Below are positions 26,744 through 35,817 of a DNA stretch of 64,000 nt, one piece after another. How positions within the stretch are numbered: position 1 is the stretch's first letter; the number at the start of each line of letters is the position of its first letter. The position numbers were made by a program, and so were the translations under genes. The notes under the pieces are model-generated. The model was not told where the DNA came from. It searched no databases and saw nothing but the letters and a program-made list of their open reading frames with translations. The DNA comes from Betaproteobacteria bacterium (GTDB lineage Bacteria; Pseudomonadota; Gammaproteobacteria; Burkholderiales; Usitatibacteraceae). The stretch covers positions 117,501 through 181,500 of the forward strand of contig JADKJU010000001.1 in NCBI GenBank assembly GCA_016720855.1, written 5' to 3'.

Positions 26744-27990
26744 ATCGCCGTGGCTTCCTTGGCGCGGCGGCGGCCGCCGCCTGCGCTTCGGCGCTCGCCG
26801 GCTGCCGCTACAGCCTGGAGCAGGGCCTCTTCAACGAGTGCCGGTCGCCCGGCGGGCATCGCCTTTTCCGCGACCGTGTAGTGCGTGCCGCGTGGGAGGG
26901 TGTCGATTCGACCCGCGTCTGGGATTGCCACGCGCACCTGTTCGGCAACGGGCGAACGGGGTCCGGGATCTACCTCAACCCCGGATTCGACCGGCCCTCG
27001 ACCCTGGCGGGCCAGATGCGCAGGGCGCTCTTCTTCAACGCCGCCTGCGGGGAGGAGGACGAGGAGCGCCTGGATCGGGCCGTGGTCGAGCGCCTCGCGC
27101 ATCTGGCCGACGAGCTGCCCGTCGGCGCCAAGGTGATGCTGCTTGCCTTCGATTTCACCCACGACGCCGACGGCACGCGCCGCGAGGACCAGACGACCTT
27201 CGCGGTTCCCGATAATTACGCGGCGCGAGTCGCGAGCGCACGGCCGGACCGCTTCGAGTGGATCGCTTCCGTCCATCCGTACCGCCGCGACGCCTTCGCC
27301 GCGCTCTCATCGGCGCACACGGCGGGGGCTCGCGCCGTCAAGTGGCTCCCGCAGGCGATGGGGATCGATCTGGCTCACGCGCGCTCCATCGCCTTTTACG
27401 CAGAGCTGCGGCGACTCGGCTTGCCGCTGCTGGTGCACGTGGGAGAGGAGCAGGCCGTGGAGGGCGCGGGACGGCACGCCCTGGGTAATCCCCTGGCGCT
27501 TCGCCATCCCCTGGATGCCGGGGTGAGGGTGGTGGCGGCGCATTGCGCCTCGCTCGGCGAGAGCCCCGACCTCGATGCCCATCCCGATTCGGCGAGGGCG
27601 CCACGGGTGAGGAATCTGGACCTCTTCGCCAGGCTCATGCGCGACCCACGCTACGCGAACCTCCTTTACGGCGACCTTTCCGCGGTGACGCAGGCGAACC
27701 GGGCGGCGACGGTGCCGGAACTGATCGAAGCGACCGCCTGGCACGCGCGGCTTCTCAACGGCACGGACTATCCGCTGCCGGGCATCATGCCGATCTTCTC
27801 GGTGCAGGGCTTCGTGCGGGCGGGCATGCTGGAGGAGGCAAGCGCCCGGGTGCTGACGGAACTGCGCCACGTGAACCCGCTCGCCTTCGACTTCGTCCTC
27901 AAGCGCTCGCTCGCCTGGCGAGGCGCGCGTTTCCCGGCGGCTGTGTTCGAGACGCGCCATTTCTTCGATACCGCCCATCGGGAGGCCTGA
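26740..27990 (+). CDS. Predicted lipoprotein, amidohydrolase family
   Basis: Metal-dependent hydrolase of 416 residues on the TIM-barrel amidohydrolase fold. The start is GTG at 26740, overlapping the arsR stop (GTGA). Just after it come NRRGFLG, which is Tat-like, an alanine-rich core and the lipobox LAGC, so the protein is probably exported and lipid-anchored. The metal motif is CHAHLFG (near 65); further candidate ligands are in VKWLPQAMGI, LLVHVGEEQ, VAAHCASLGE and NGTDYPLPG. The substrate is unknown. Operon position between arsR and a lysophospholipid-type transporter/acyltransferase suggests a lipid- or envelope-related job (inference). Confidence 0.82.
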   Translation: MNRRGFLGAAAAAACASALAGCRYSLEQGLFNECRSPGGHRLFRDRVVRAAWEGVDSTRVWDCHAHLFGNGRTGSGIYLNPGFDRPSTLAGQMRRALFFNAACGEEDEERLDRAVVERLAHLADELPVGAKVMLLAFDFTHDADGTRREDQTTFAVPDNYAARVASARPDRFEWIASVHPYRRDAFAALSSAHTAGARAVKWLPQAMGIDLAHARSIAFYAELRRLGLPLLVHVGEEQAVEGAGRHALGNPLALRHPLDAGVRVVAAHCASLGESPDLDAHPDSARAPRVRNLDLFARLMRDPRYANLLYGDLSAVTQANRAATVPELIEATAWHARLLNGTDYPLPGIMPIFSVQGFVRAGMLEEASARVLTELRHVNPLAFDFVLKRSLAWRGARFPAAVFETRHFFDTAHREA

Positions 27991-27993
27991 GCC

Positions 27994-29881
27994 ATGTCTT
28001 CCCGCAGCCAGTTTGCCCTGCTCGGCGAACGCCGATTCGCGCCGCTCTTCTGGACGCAGTTCCTCGGCGCCGCAAACGACAACCTGTTCAAGTTCGCCTT
28101 CACGCTGCTGGCCACGTTCCATGCCGCCGATTGGGGCGGCGTCGAGCCAGCCACGGCCGGATTCGTGATCGGCGCGATCTTCATCGCGCCGTTCGTGCTC
28201 CTTTCGGCCACTTCCGGGCAGATTGCCGACAAGGTCGAGAAAGGTGCGCTGATCCGTTTCGTGAAGAACTTCGAGATCGCAGTCATGGCGATCGCCGCGA
28301 CGGGCTTCGTCACCCGCAACCCGGCGCTGCTCTATACGTCCGTGTTCCTGATGGGTGTTCACTCGACGCTGTTCGGCCCGGTGAAGTACGCGTACCTGCC
28401 GCAGCACCTTCGGGACGACGAGCTCACGGGAGGCAACGGACTGGTCGAAATGGGAACCTTCGTGGCGATCCTGGCCGGCACCATCGCCGCGGGACTGCTG
28501 GCCCGCAGCGGTTCAGGTGGGGCGTCCGCGATCGGGATTGCATGTCTCGCGGTTGCCGTCCTGGGCCGGTTGGCCGCGAGCTATGTCCCGCCCTCGCCAG
28601 CGCCGGATCCGGGGCTCGCGATCAACTGGAACCCGTTCACCGAGACGTGGGCCAATCTCGTCATCGCGGCGCGCGACGCGACGGTATTCCATTCGCTGCT
28701 CGGCATCTCGTGGCTTTGGTTCTTCGGCTCGATCTTCCTCACGTCGTTCACGCCCTTTACCAGGGACGTCCTCGGTGGCGACGAGAACGTGGTCACTTTG
28801 CTGCTCGCCGCCTTCTCCATCGGCATCGGGCTCGGGGCGCTGGCCTGCGAGCGGCTCTCCGGGCGCAAGGTCGAGATCGGGCTCGTGCCGTTCGGATCGA
28901 TCGGAATGACGGTGTTCGCGGTCGACCTCTGGCTGGCCACCCGCGGGCTTGCGCCGTCGGGCGTGAAGGACGTTGCGGCCTTCCTGCGGGAGGGTTCGTC
29001 GTTGCGCGTGATGGCGGACCTCTTCCTGCTGGCGCTCTTCGCCGGCTTCTATTCCGTCCCACTCTATGCGCTCATCCAGAGCCGCGCCGAGGCAAGGCAC
29101 CGCGCCCGCATCATCGCCGCCAACAACATCCTCAACGCGCTCTTCATGATCGTGGCGGCGCTCATGGCCACGGCCCTCCTGCGTTCCGGGCTCGCGCTGC
29201 CGCAGCTCTTCCTCGTGGTCGGGCTCATGAATGCGGCCGTGGCCGCCTACATCTACCTGCTGGTGCCCGAGTTCCTCATGCGGTTCCTGTGCTGGCTCCT
29301 CGTCCATTCGGCCTACCGATTGCGCAAGAAGGGGCATCGACAACATCCCGGAGCGCGGTCCGGCGCTCATCGTCTGCAACCACGTGAGCTTCGTCGATGC
29401 GCTGGTGATCCTCGCGGCGAGCCCGCGGCCCATCCGCTTCGTCATGGACCATCGCATTTTCCGCGTTCCCGTCCTGTCGTTCGTGTTCCGCACCGGCAAG
29501 GCCATCCCGATCGCGCCGGCGAAGGAAGACGAGGCGCTCCTGAATCGCGCGTACGACGAGGTCGCGGCGGCGCTGGAGCATGGGGAACTGGTGGGGATCT
29601 TCCCCGAGGGAAGGATCACCGAGGACGGCGAGATCGGCCCGTTCCGTGGCGGGATCCGGCGGATCGTCGAGCGCACGCCGGTGCCGGTGGTGCCGATGGC
29701 GTTGAAAGGGCTCTACGGCAGCTTCTTCAGCCGCCAGGGCGGCGCGGCGATGACGAAACCTTTCCGCCGCGGCGTCTTCTCACGAATCGCGCTCGAGGTG
29801 GCGCCGGCGGTGGCGCCTTCCGGGGCCACGCCCGACGCACTGAGGCAGAAGATGCTCGCCATGCGCGGCGACTGGCGCTAG
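27994..29881 (+). CDS. LplT-like MFS transporter fused to 1-acylglycerophosphate acyltransferase (one frameshift)
   Basis: Bifunctional membrane protein, about 628 residues after correction. Residues 1-430 are a 12-helix major facilitator resembling the lysophospholipid flippase LplT (QFLGAANDNLFKFAF at the N-terminus). The rest is a PlsC-like acyltransferase with the HX4D box as NHVSFVD and FPEGRITEDG. There is no acyl-ACP synthetase domain as in Aas. The frame breaks at the GGGG run 29331-29334: one base too many shifts RLRKKG into a non-homologous frame, while deleting one G continues to GIDNIPERGPALIV. Without correction the transporter would end in an unrelated tail. It follows the amidohydrolase by three bases, so it is likely part of the arsR operon. 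Confidence 0.85.
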
Positions 29882-29939
29882 CCGGGCTGTCGATGCCTCG
29901 CGTGCTAAACTCGGCGCAACGTTTTTCCCCACCCGCATC

Positions 29940-31097
29940 ATGTCCGGCAACACGCTCGGCACACTCTTCACCGTCACCACTTTCGGCGAGTCCCACGGGC
30001 CGGCCGTGGGCTGCGTCGTGGACGGTTGCCCGCCCGGACTCGCCCTCTCTGAATCCGATATCCAGCCCGATCTCGACCGGCGCAAGCCGGGGACCTCGCG
30101 GCACGTGACCCAGCGCCGCGAGGAGGATCGCGTCGAGATCCTCAGCGGCGTCCACGAGGGGCGCACGACAGGCACGCCGATCGCGCTGCTCATCCGCAAT
30201 GAGGACCAGCGCAGCAAGGACTACGCGAAGATAGCCTCGAGCTTCCGGCCCGGCCATGCCGACTACGCCTACCTCCAGAAGTACGGAATCCGCGATCCGC
30301 GAGGTGGCGGGCGTTCTTCGGCGCGTCTCACCGCGCCGGCCGTGGCGGCAGGCGCCATCGCGAAGAAGTGGCTTCGCGAGCGGTACGGCGTCGAGGTGCG
30401 CGGGCACCTCACCCATCTCGGCCCGAACGTGATCCCGTTCGAGTCGTGGGAACAGGTCCATGCCAATCCCTTCTTCGCGGCCAATGCGACGATCGTTCCC
30501 GTGCTGGAGAGCTACATGGACCGCCTTCGCAAGTCCGGCGATTCGTGCGGCGCGAGGCTCATGGTCGTGGCCACGGGGGCTCCACCCGGTTGGGGCGAGC
30601 CGCTCTACGGCCGCCTCGACGCCGACATCGCCCAGGCGATGATGGGCATCAACGCCGTGAAGGGCGTGGAAGTCGGGGCCGGGTTCGCCGCGGCGGCCCA
30701 GCTGGGGACGGAGCATTCGGACGAAATGACGCCCGAGGGCTTCCTCTCGAACAACGCGGGCGGAATCCTGGGAGGCATATCGACGGGGCAGGACATCGTG
30801 GTGTCGATCGCGATCAAGCCCACGTCGAGCATCCGGCTTGCGCGGCGCACCGTGGACGTGGCGGGCAACCCGTCGGCCATCGAGACCCACGGCCGCCACG
30901 ATCCCTGCGTCGGAATCCGCGCCACCCCGATCGCCGAAGCGTTTCTCGCGCTCGTGCTGGCCGATCACGCTCTTCGCCACCGCGCCCAGAACGCGGACGT
31001 GGTCACCTCCACGCCGCGGATTCCCGCGGCCGCAGCCTCGGTTCCGCGCGGCGGCGTGAGTTCCGCACTCGAGGATCCGGATCCCGAGGAGGCCTGA
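29940..31097 (+). CDS. aroC: Chorismate synthase
   Basis: Converts 5-enolpyruvylshikimate-3-phosphate to chorismate using reduced FMN, the last step of the shikimate pathway in the cytoplasm. The 385 residues show the family signatures TFGESHGPAVGCVVDGCPPG near the start, SSFRPGHADYAY, RGGGRSSARLTAP, and near the C-terminus RHDPCVGIRATPIAEAF. Length is slightly above the E. coli enzyme because of a short C-terminal tail. The gene stands alone between the acyltransferase fusion and leuC. It supplies the chorismate used by the trp genes 9 kb downstream. Confidence 0.97.
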   Translation: MSGNTLGTLFTVTTFGESHGPAVGCVVDGCPPGLALSESDIQPDLDRRKPGTSRHVTQRREEDRVEILSGVHEGRTTGTPIALLIRNEDQRSKDYAKIASSFRPGHADYAYLQKYGIRDPRGGGRSSARLTAPAVAAGAIAKKWLRERYGVEVRGHLTHLGPNVIPFESWEQVHANPFFAANATIVPVLESYMDRLRKSGDSCGARLMVVATGAPPGWGEPLYGRLDADIAQAMMGINAVKGVEVGAGFAAAAQLGTEHSDEMTPEGFLSNNAGGILGGISTGQDIVVSIAIKPTSSIRLARRTVDVAGNPSAIETHGRHDPCVGIRATPIAEAFLALVLADHALRHRAQNADVVTSTPRIPAAAASVPRGGVSSALEDPDPEEA

Positions 31098-31101
31098 GGC
31101 G

Positions 31102-31130
31102 TCGAAGGGATGCCGGTCGCAGGGTATAAT
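31102..31130 (+). promoter_or_regulatory. Candidate sigma70 promoter of leuC
   Basis: A perfect -10 TATAAT (31125-31130) with a partial -35 TCGAAG (31102-31107) at 17 bases. The expected transcription start is about 15 bases before the leuC ATG at 31152, giving a very short leader with no room for an attenuator. Confidence 0.55.
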
Positions 31131-31151
31131 TTCCCTTCGCCCGGAATGCCC

Positions 31152-32561
31152 ATGAACGCACTCACGCTCTACGACAAGCTTTGGAACGCCCATCTCGTCC
31201 ACGAGGGACCGGACGGGACGGCGCTCATCTACATCGACCGCCACCTGGTGCACGAGGTGACGAGCCCGCAAGCCTTCGAGGGGCTCGGCCTTGCCGGCCG
31301 CAAGCCGTGGCGCATCGGCTCGGTGGTGGCGACCGCCGACCACAACGTGCCGACCCGCAACCGCGCGCAAGGCATCGCCGACCCGATCGCACGCCTCCAG
31401 GTCGAGACGCTAGACCGCAACATCGAGAAATTCGCCGTGCCGGTGTATTTCGGGATGTCCGATTCCCGTCAGGGAATCGTCCACGTGATCGGGCCGGAGC
31501 AGGGCGCCACCCTGCCGGGGATGACGGTCGTGTGCGGCGACTCCCATACCAGCACGCACGGGGCGTTCGCGGCGCTCGCCTTCGGCATCGGCACCAGCGA
31601 GGTGGAGCACGTTCTCGCCACGCAATGCCTCATCGCGAAGAAGGCGAAGTCGCTGTGCATCCGCGTCGAGGGCGCCTTGCCCCGCGGCGTGTCGGCCAAG
31701 GACGCGGTGCTGGCGGTGATCGGGCGAATCGGCACCGCAGGAGGCACCGGGCACGCGATCGAGTTCGCGGGCTCCGCGATCCGCTCCCTGTCGATGGAAG
31801 GCCGCATGACGGTCTGCAACATGGCCATCGAGGCCGGCGCCCGCGCCGGAATGGTCGCCGTGGACGACACCACCCTTTCCTATCTTTCGGGGCGCACCTT
31901 TTCGCCAAAAGGCGAGATGTTCGACCGTGCAGCGGCCTACTGGAGGACGCTCGTTTCCGACCCCGGGGCGCGGTTCGACCGCGAAATCGAGGTCGATGCC
32001 GCCACGCTCAAGCCCCAGGTCACCTGGGGCACGTCGCCCGAGATGGTGGTGTCCATCGACGATCGCGTCCCGGATCCCGCTCGCGAAATGGACCCGGTTC
32101 GCCGCGAGGCGATGGAAAGGGCGCTCGAGTACATGGGGCTCGATGCGGCCATGCCGATCACCGACATCGCCATCGACAAGGTCTTCATCGGCTCGTGCAC
32201 CAATTCGCGCATCGAAGACCTGCGGGCGGCCGCGGCCGTTGTCCGCGGCCGCCGCGTGGCTGCCAACGTGAAGCTCGCCATGGTCGTTCCCGGCTCGGGG
32301 CTCGTGAAGCGCCAGGCCGAGGAAGAAGGGCTCGACCGTGTCTTCATCGACTCCGGCTTCGAGTGGCGGGACCCCGGATGCTCCATGTGCCTGGGCATGA
32401 ACGACGACCGGCTATCGCCCGGCGAGCGCTGCGCGTCGACCTCGAACCGCAATTTCGAGGGCCGCCAGGGTGCCGGGGGCCGCACCCACCTCGTGAGCCC
32501 CACGATGGCCGCCGCCGCCGCGCTGGCGGGACGGTTCGTGGACGTACGCAGACTGGACTGA
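31152..32561 (+). CDS. leuC: 3-isopropylmalate dehydratase large subunit
   Basis: Aconitase-family enzyme that isomerises 2- to 3-isopropylmalate in leucine synthesis, with LeuD as small subunit. The 469 residues match the family length. The start MNALTLYDKLWNAH at 31152 fits the family; an in-frame ATG two codons upstream is possible. Motifs include VVCGDSHTSTHGAFGAL-like VVCGDSHTSTHGAFAAL, FIGSCTNSRIEDLR and DPGCSMCLGMN, which together give the three cysteine ligands of the [4Fe-4S] cluster. It is first of the leuC-entericidin-leuD-leuB-asd run. Confidence 0.97.
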   Translation: MNALTLYDKLWNAHLVHEGPDGTALIYIDRHLVHEVTSPQAFEGLGLAGRKPWRIGSVVATADHNVPTRNRAQGIADPIARLQVETLDRNIEKFAVPVYFGMSDSRQGIVHVIGPEQGATLPGMTVVCGDSHTSTHGAFAALAFGIGTSEVEHVLATQCLIAKKAKSLCIRVEGALPRGVSAKDAVLAVIGRIGTAGGTGHAIEFAGSAIRSLSMEGRMTVCNMAIEAGARAGMVAVDDTTLSYLSGRTFSPKGEMFDRAAAYWRTLVSDPGARFDREIEVDAATLKPQVTWGTSPEMVVSIDDRVPDPAREMDPVRREAMERALEYMGLDAAMPITDIAIDKVFIGSCTNSRIEDLRAAAAVVRGRRVAANVKLAMVVPGSGLVKRQAEEEGLDRVFIDSGFEWRDPGCSMCLGMNDDRLSPGERCASTSNRNFEGRQGAGGRTHLVSPTMAAAAALAGRFVDVRRLD

Positions 32562-32572
32562 ATCGGAGATCA

Positions 32573-32704
32573 ATGATGAAACACATTCTTTTCGCCATCG
32601 CCGCCGCGCTTGCGCTGGCCGGATGCAACACGGTCGAAGGCGTGGGCAAGGACATCAAGAAGGGTGGCGAGGCCATCGAGAAGTCAGCCAACAAGAACAA
32701 GTAG
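32573..32704 (+). CDS. Entericidin-like small lipoprotein
   Basis: A 43-residue lipoprotein, MMKHILF signal, lipobox LAGC with the lipidated cysteine at residue 18, then a short charged mature part with GVGKDIKKGGEAIEKSA. This is the pattern of the entericidin A/B (EcnA/EcnB) family of tiny outer-membrane lipoproteins. GGAG lies five bases upstream of the ATG at 32573 (a second ATG follows at once). It sits between leuC and leuD, 11 and 37 bases away, so it is probably co-transcribed with leucine genes. Confidence 0.85.
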   Translation: MMKHILFAIAAALALAGCNTVEGVGKDIKKGGEAIEKSANKNK

Positions 32705-32741
32705 GAAGGTCACGGGAGGGGGGGGCGCGGCAGGGCAGACA

Positions 32742-33380
32742 ATGGAAAAATTCACGATACACACCGGATTGGCCGCACCGCTCGACAGGGAGAACGTCGA
32801 CACGGACGCGATCATTCCCAAACAGTTCCTGAAGTCGATCCACCGGACCGGCTTCGGGCCGAACCTGTTCGACGGGTGGCGCTACCTCGATCCCGGCGAG
32901 CCTGGCCAGGATCCGGCATCGAGGAAGCCCAATCCCGACTTCGTGCTGAACCAGGGGCGCTACAAGGGGGCCACGATCCTGGTGGCGAGGAAGAATTTCG
33001 GCTGCGGCTCTTCGCGCGAGCACGCGCCGTGGGCGCTCCAGCAGTACGGCTTCAAGGCGATCCTGGCGCCGTCGTACGCCGACATCTTCTTCAACAACTG
33101 CTTCAAGAACGGGCTGCTTCCGATCGTGCTGCCCGATTTCCACCTGGACCATCTCTTCCAGGAGATCGCGGTGCACGTCGGCTATCGCCTGTCGATCGAC
33201 CTGCCCGCGCAGACGGTCTCCACCCCGTCGGGGCTCGTGATGCGCTTCGACGTCGAGCCCTTCCGCAAGGAATGCCTCGTGAACGGCTGGGACGACATCG
33301 GCATGACGCTGCGCCGCCAGGACGCCATCCGCGCCTACGAGGAGCGTCGCCGCCTGTCCGAGCCGTGGATATTCTCGTGA
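32742..33380 (+). CDS. leuD: 3-isopropylmalate dehydratase small subunit
   Basis: Swivelling-domain partner of LeuC, 212 residues. Family features are the N-terminal NVDTDAIIPKQFLK, FGCGSSREHAPWAL, and AILAPSYADIFFNNCFKNGL. The start is the ATG at 32742, where the conserved N-terminus begins; a G-rich stretch with GGGAGGGG lies upstream. It is followed by leuB after seven bases. Confidence 0.97.
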   Translation: MEKFTIHTGLAAPLDRENVDTDAIIPKQFLKSIHRTGFGPNLFDGWRYLDPGEPGQDPASRKPNPDFVLNQGRYKGATILVARKNFGCGSSREHAPWALQQYGFKAILAPSYADIFFNNCFKNGLLPIVLPDFHLDHLFQEIAVHVGYRLSIDLPAQTVSTPSGLVMRFDVEPFRKECLVNGWDDIGMTLRRQDAIRAYEERRRLSEPWIFS

Positions 33381-33387
33381 GTGCGCG

Positions 33388-34449
33388 ATGAAGATTGCGC
33401 TCCTGCCCGGAGACGGCATCGGACCGGAGATCCTGCGGGAGGCCGTGCGTGTCCTCGACGCCCTGCGTTCCGATGGCCTCGGGATCGAAACGCAGGAAGC
33501 GCCGGTCGGCGGCGCGGCCTACGACCTCTCGGGCGATCCGCTGCCTGCGGCGACGCTCGACCTGGTGAAGGCCGCGGACGCCGTCCTCTTCGGCGCCGTC
33601 GGCGGCCCGAAGTACGACACGCTTGCGCGCGACAAGCGCCCGGAGAAAGCGATCCTGGCGCTTCGCAAGGAATGCGATTTCTTCGCCAACCTGAGGCCCG
33701 CGACAGTCTTCCCGGAACTTGCCGACGCCTCCACGCTCAAGCCCGAGGTCGTCTCCGGCCTCGACATCATGATCGTGAGGGAACTCACCGGAGACCTCTA
33801 CTTCGGCCAGCCGCGCGGGATCTCCGGCGAGAAGGGCCACCGCATCGGCATCAACACGATGCATTACACCGAAGCGCAGATCAGCCGCATCCTGCATGTC
33901 GGCTTCCGCACGGCCCGGCAGCGCGCAGGACGCCTGTGCTCCGTGGACAAGATGAACGTGCTGGAAACGACGCAGCTCTGGCGGGACATCGCCGAGGAAA
34001 TCGCGCCGGAATACCCCGACGTCGAACTCACGCACATCCTGGTGGACAACTGCGCCATGCAGCTCGTCAGGAACCCGAGGCAGTTCGACGTCATCGCGAC
34101 CAGCAACATGTTCGGCGACATCCTCTCCGACGAGGCATCGATGCTCACCGGATCGATCGGGATGCTCCCTTCGGCGTCCCTGGATGCGAACGGCAAGGGC
34201 CTGTACGAGCCGATCCACGGTTCGGCGCCCGACATCGCGGGCAGGGGCGTGGCGAATCCCCTGGCGCAAATTCTTTCGATGGCCATGATGTTCCGCTACA
34301 CGTTCGGGCTTGCGGACGTGGCCGCGCGCATCGAAGCCGCGGTGAGGAAGGCGCTCGCTTCCGGCCTGCGCACGGCCGACATCGCCGCGCGCGGCGCGAA
34401 GGCGTGCACTACCGCCGAGATGGGGACGGCAGTCCTGAAGGCCCTCTAG
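33388..34449 (+). CDS. leuB: 3-isopropylmalate dehydrogenase
   Basis: NAD-dependent oxidative decarboxylase, third step of leucine synthesis. The 353 residues begin MKIALLPGDGIGPEI and contain LRKECDFFANLRPA, IVRELTGDLYFG, DKMNVLE and the metal/NAD region SNMFGDILSDEASML with HGSAPDIAG. Length and motifs are standard. Located directly after leuD and before asd, so it forms one unit with them. Confidence 0.97.
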   Translation: MKIALLPGDGIGPEILREAVRVLDALRSDGLGIETQEAPVGGAAYDLSGDPLPAATLDLVKAADAVLFGAVGGPKYDTLARDKRPEKAILALRKECDFFANLRPATVFPELADASTLKPEVVSGLDIMIVRELTGDLYFGQPRGISGEKGHRIGINTMHYTEAQISRILHVGFRTARQRAGRLCSVDKMNVLETTQLWRDIAEEIAPEYPDVELTHILVDNCAMQLVRNPRQFDVIATSNMFGDILSDEASMLTGSIGMLPSASLDANGKGLYEPIHGSAPDIAGRGVANPLAQILSMAMMFRYTFGLADVAARIEAAVRKALASGLRTADIAARGAKACTTAEMGTAVLKAL

Positions 34450-34529
34450 ACAGCCGGGGAAGGCGGGGCAGGGAGGCGGTCTCGCCTTCCGCAGCGAGAA
34501 AAGCGCCCCGGCAACTGAAAGAACGGAAA

Positions 34530-35658
34530 ATGGAAAACAGGAAGACGGCAGGAATCATCGGTTGGCGCGGGATGGTGGGTTCGGTGCTCATGGACCGCAT
34601 GCGCACGGAAGGGGACTTCGATCTCGTCGATCCGGTGTTCTTCACGACCTCGGCCCGTGGGCGCCGCCGGTCCGGACATCGGCCGGCCCACCGGGCCGCT
34701 CAAGGATGGGAACGATATCGCGGAACTCGCGAAGAACGAAATCCTCATCACCTGCCAGGGCGGCGACTACACCAAGTCGGTCTTCGCGAGGCTGCGCGCG
34801 GCCGGCTGGAACGGCTACTGGATCGACGCGGCCTCGGCGCTTCGCATGGACAAGGACGCGGTCATCATCCTCGACCCCGTCAATCGGCCGGTCATCGACC
34901 GGGCGCTGGCCACCGGGGTGAAGAATTTCATCGGGGGCAACTGCACGGTGAGCTTGATGCTCATGGCGATCGACGGGCTCCTCAAGGCCGACCTCGTCGA
35001 GTGGGTGAGCGCGATGACCTATCAGGCTGCCTCGGGGGCGGGCGCGCAGAACATGCGCGAGTTGCTGCAGCAGATGGGCGAGGTGCATTTCGCGGCCAAG
35101 GCCCTGCTCGACGATCCGGCCTCGGCCATCCTCGACATCGACCGCGAAGTGGCGGGAATCCTGCGCGACGAGTCGTTCCCGACGACGCACTTCGGCGTGC
35201 CGCTTGCCGGCAGCCTGCTCCCGTGGATCGACACTGACCTGGGCAATGGACAGAGCCGCGAGGAGTGGAAGGGGCACGCGGAGACCAACAAGATATTGGG
35301 GCGTGAGGCGTCGCCTGTCCCGGTCGACGGCCTTTGCGTGCGGGTCGGCGCAATGCGTTGTCACAGCCAGGGGCTCACGATCAAGCTGAAGAGGGACATC
35401 CCTGTCGAGGAGATCGAATCCATACTCGCCGCCGCCAACGACTGGGTGCGGGTCATCCCCAATCGGCGTCCTGAAACGCTCGAGCGCCTCACGCCGGCTG
35501 CGGTGACGGGAACGCTCGAGGTGCCGGTCGGCCGGTTGCGCAAGTTGCGCATGGGAGGCGAGTACCTTTCCGCCTTCACGGTCGGCGACCAACTGCTCTG
35601 GGGGGCCGCGGAACCGCTGAGACGGATGCTCCGCATCCTTTGCGGGGCGCATCGGTAG
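34530..35658 (+). CDS. asd: Aspartate-semialdehyde dehydrogenase (one apparent frameshift)
   Basis: NADPH-dependent enzyme forming aspartate semialdehyde for lysine, diaminopimelate, methionine and threonine. The start is GIIGWRGMVGSVL at ATG 34530. After FFTTSA the frame breaks in the CCC run 34654-34656; deleting one C gives SAVGAAGPDIGRPTGPLKDGND and restores 375 residues, the normal length of the gamma/betaproteobacterial form. The active-site cysteine is in GGNCTVSLMLMA, and HSQGLTIKL carries the catalytic histidine region. Because Asd is required for peptidoglycan diaminopimelate, a sequence error is more likely than a true mutation. No promoter is needed if read through from leuB. Confidence 0.92.
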
Positions 35659-35704
35659 CCCCGGTCTGGCAGAGGCGGTCGCGGGGCAGAAAGGGAAAAA
35701 GTTG

Positions 35705-35732
35705 TTGAAAAAAGCCGGATTTACGCGATAAT
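35705..35732 (+). promoter_or_regulatory. Sigma70 promoter of fimV
   Basis: TTGAAA (35705-35710), 16 bases, GATAAT (35727-35732), the best sigma70 match in this part of the window, in an AT-rich patch. The predicted leader to the ATG at 35818 is about 80 bases. Confidence 0.65.
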
Positions 35733-35817
35733 GTGAAAATCCGGGTGAAATTGAAACGACAAGCTGTTGATTCAATGGTATTTCATACCTAATTCCCGGG
35801 GTGGGAGAGGGCACACA

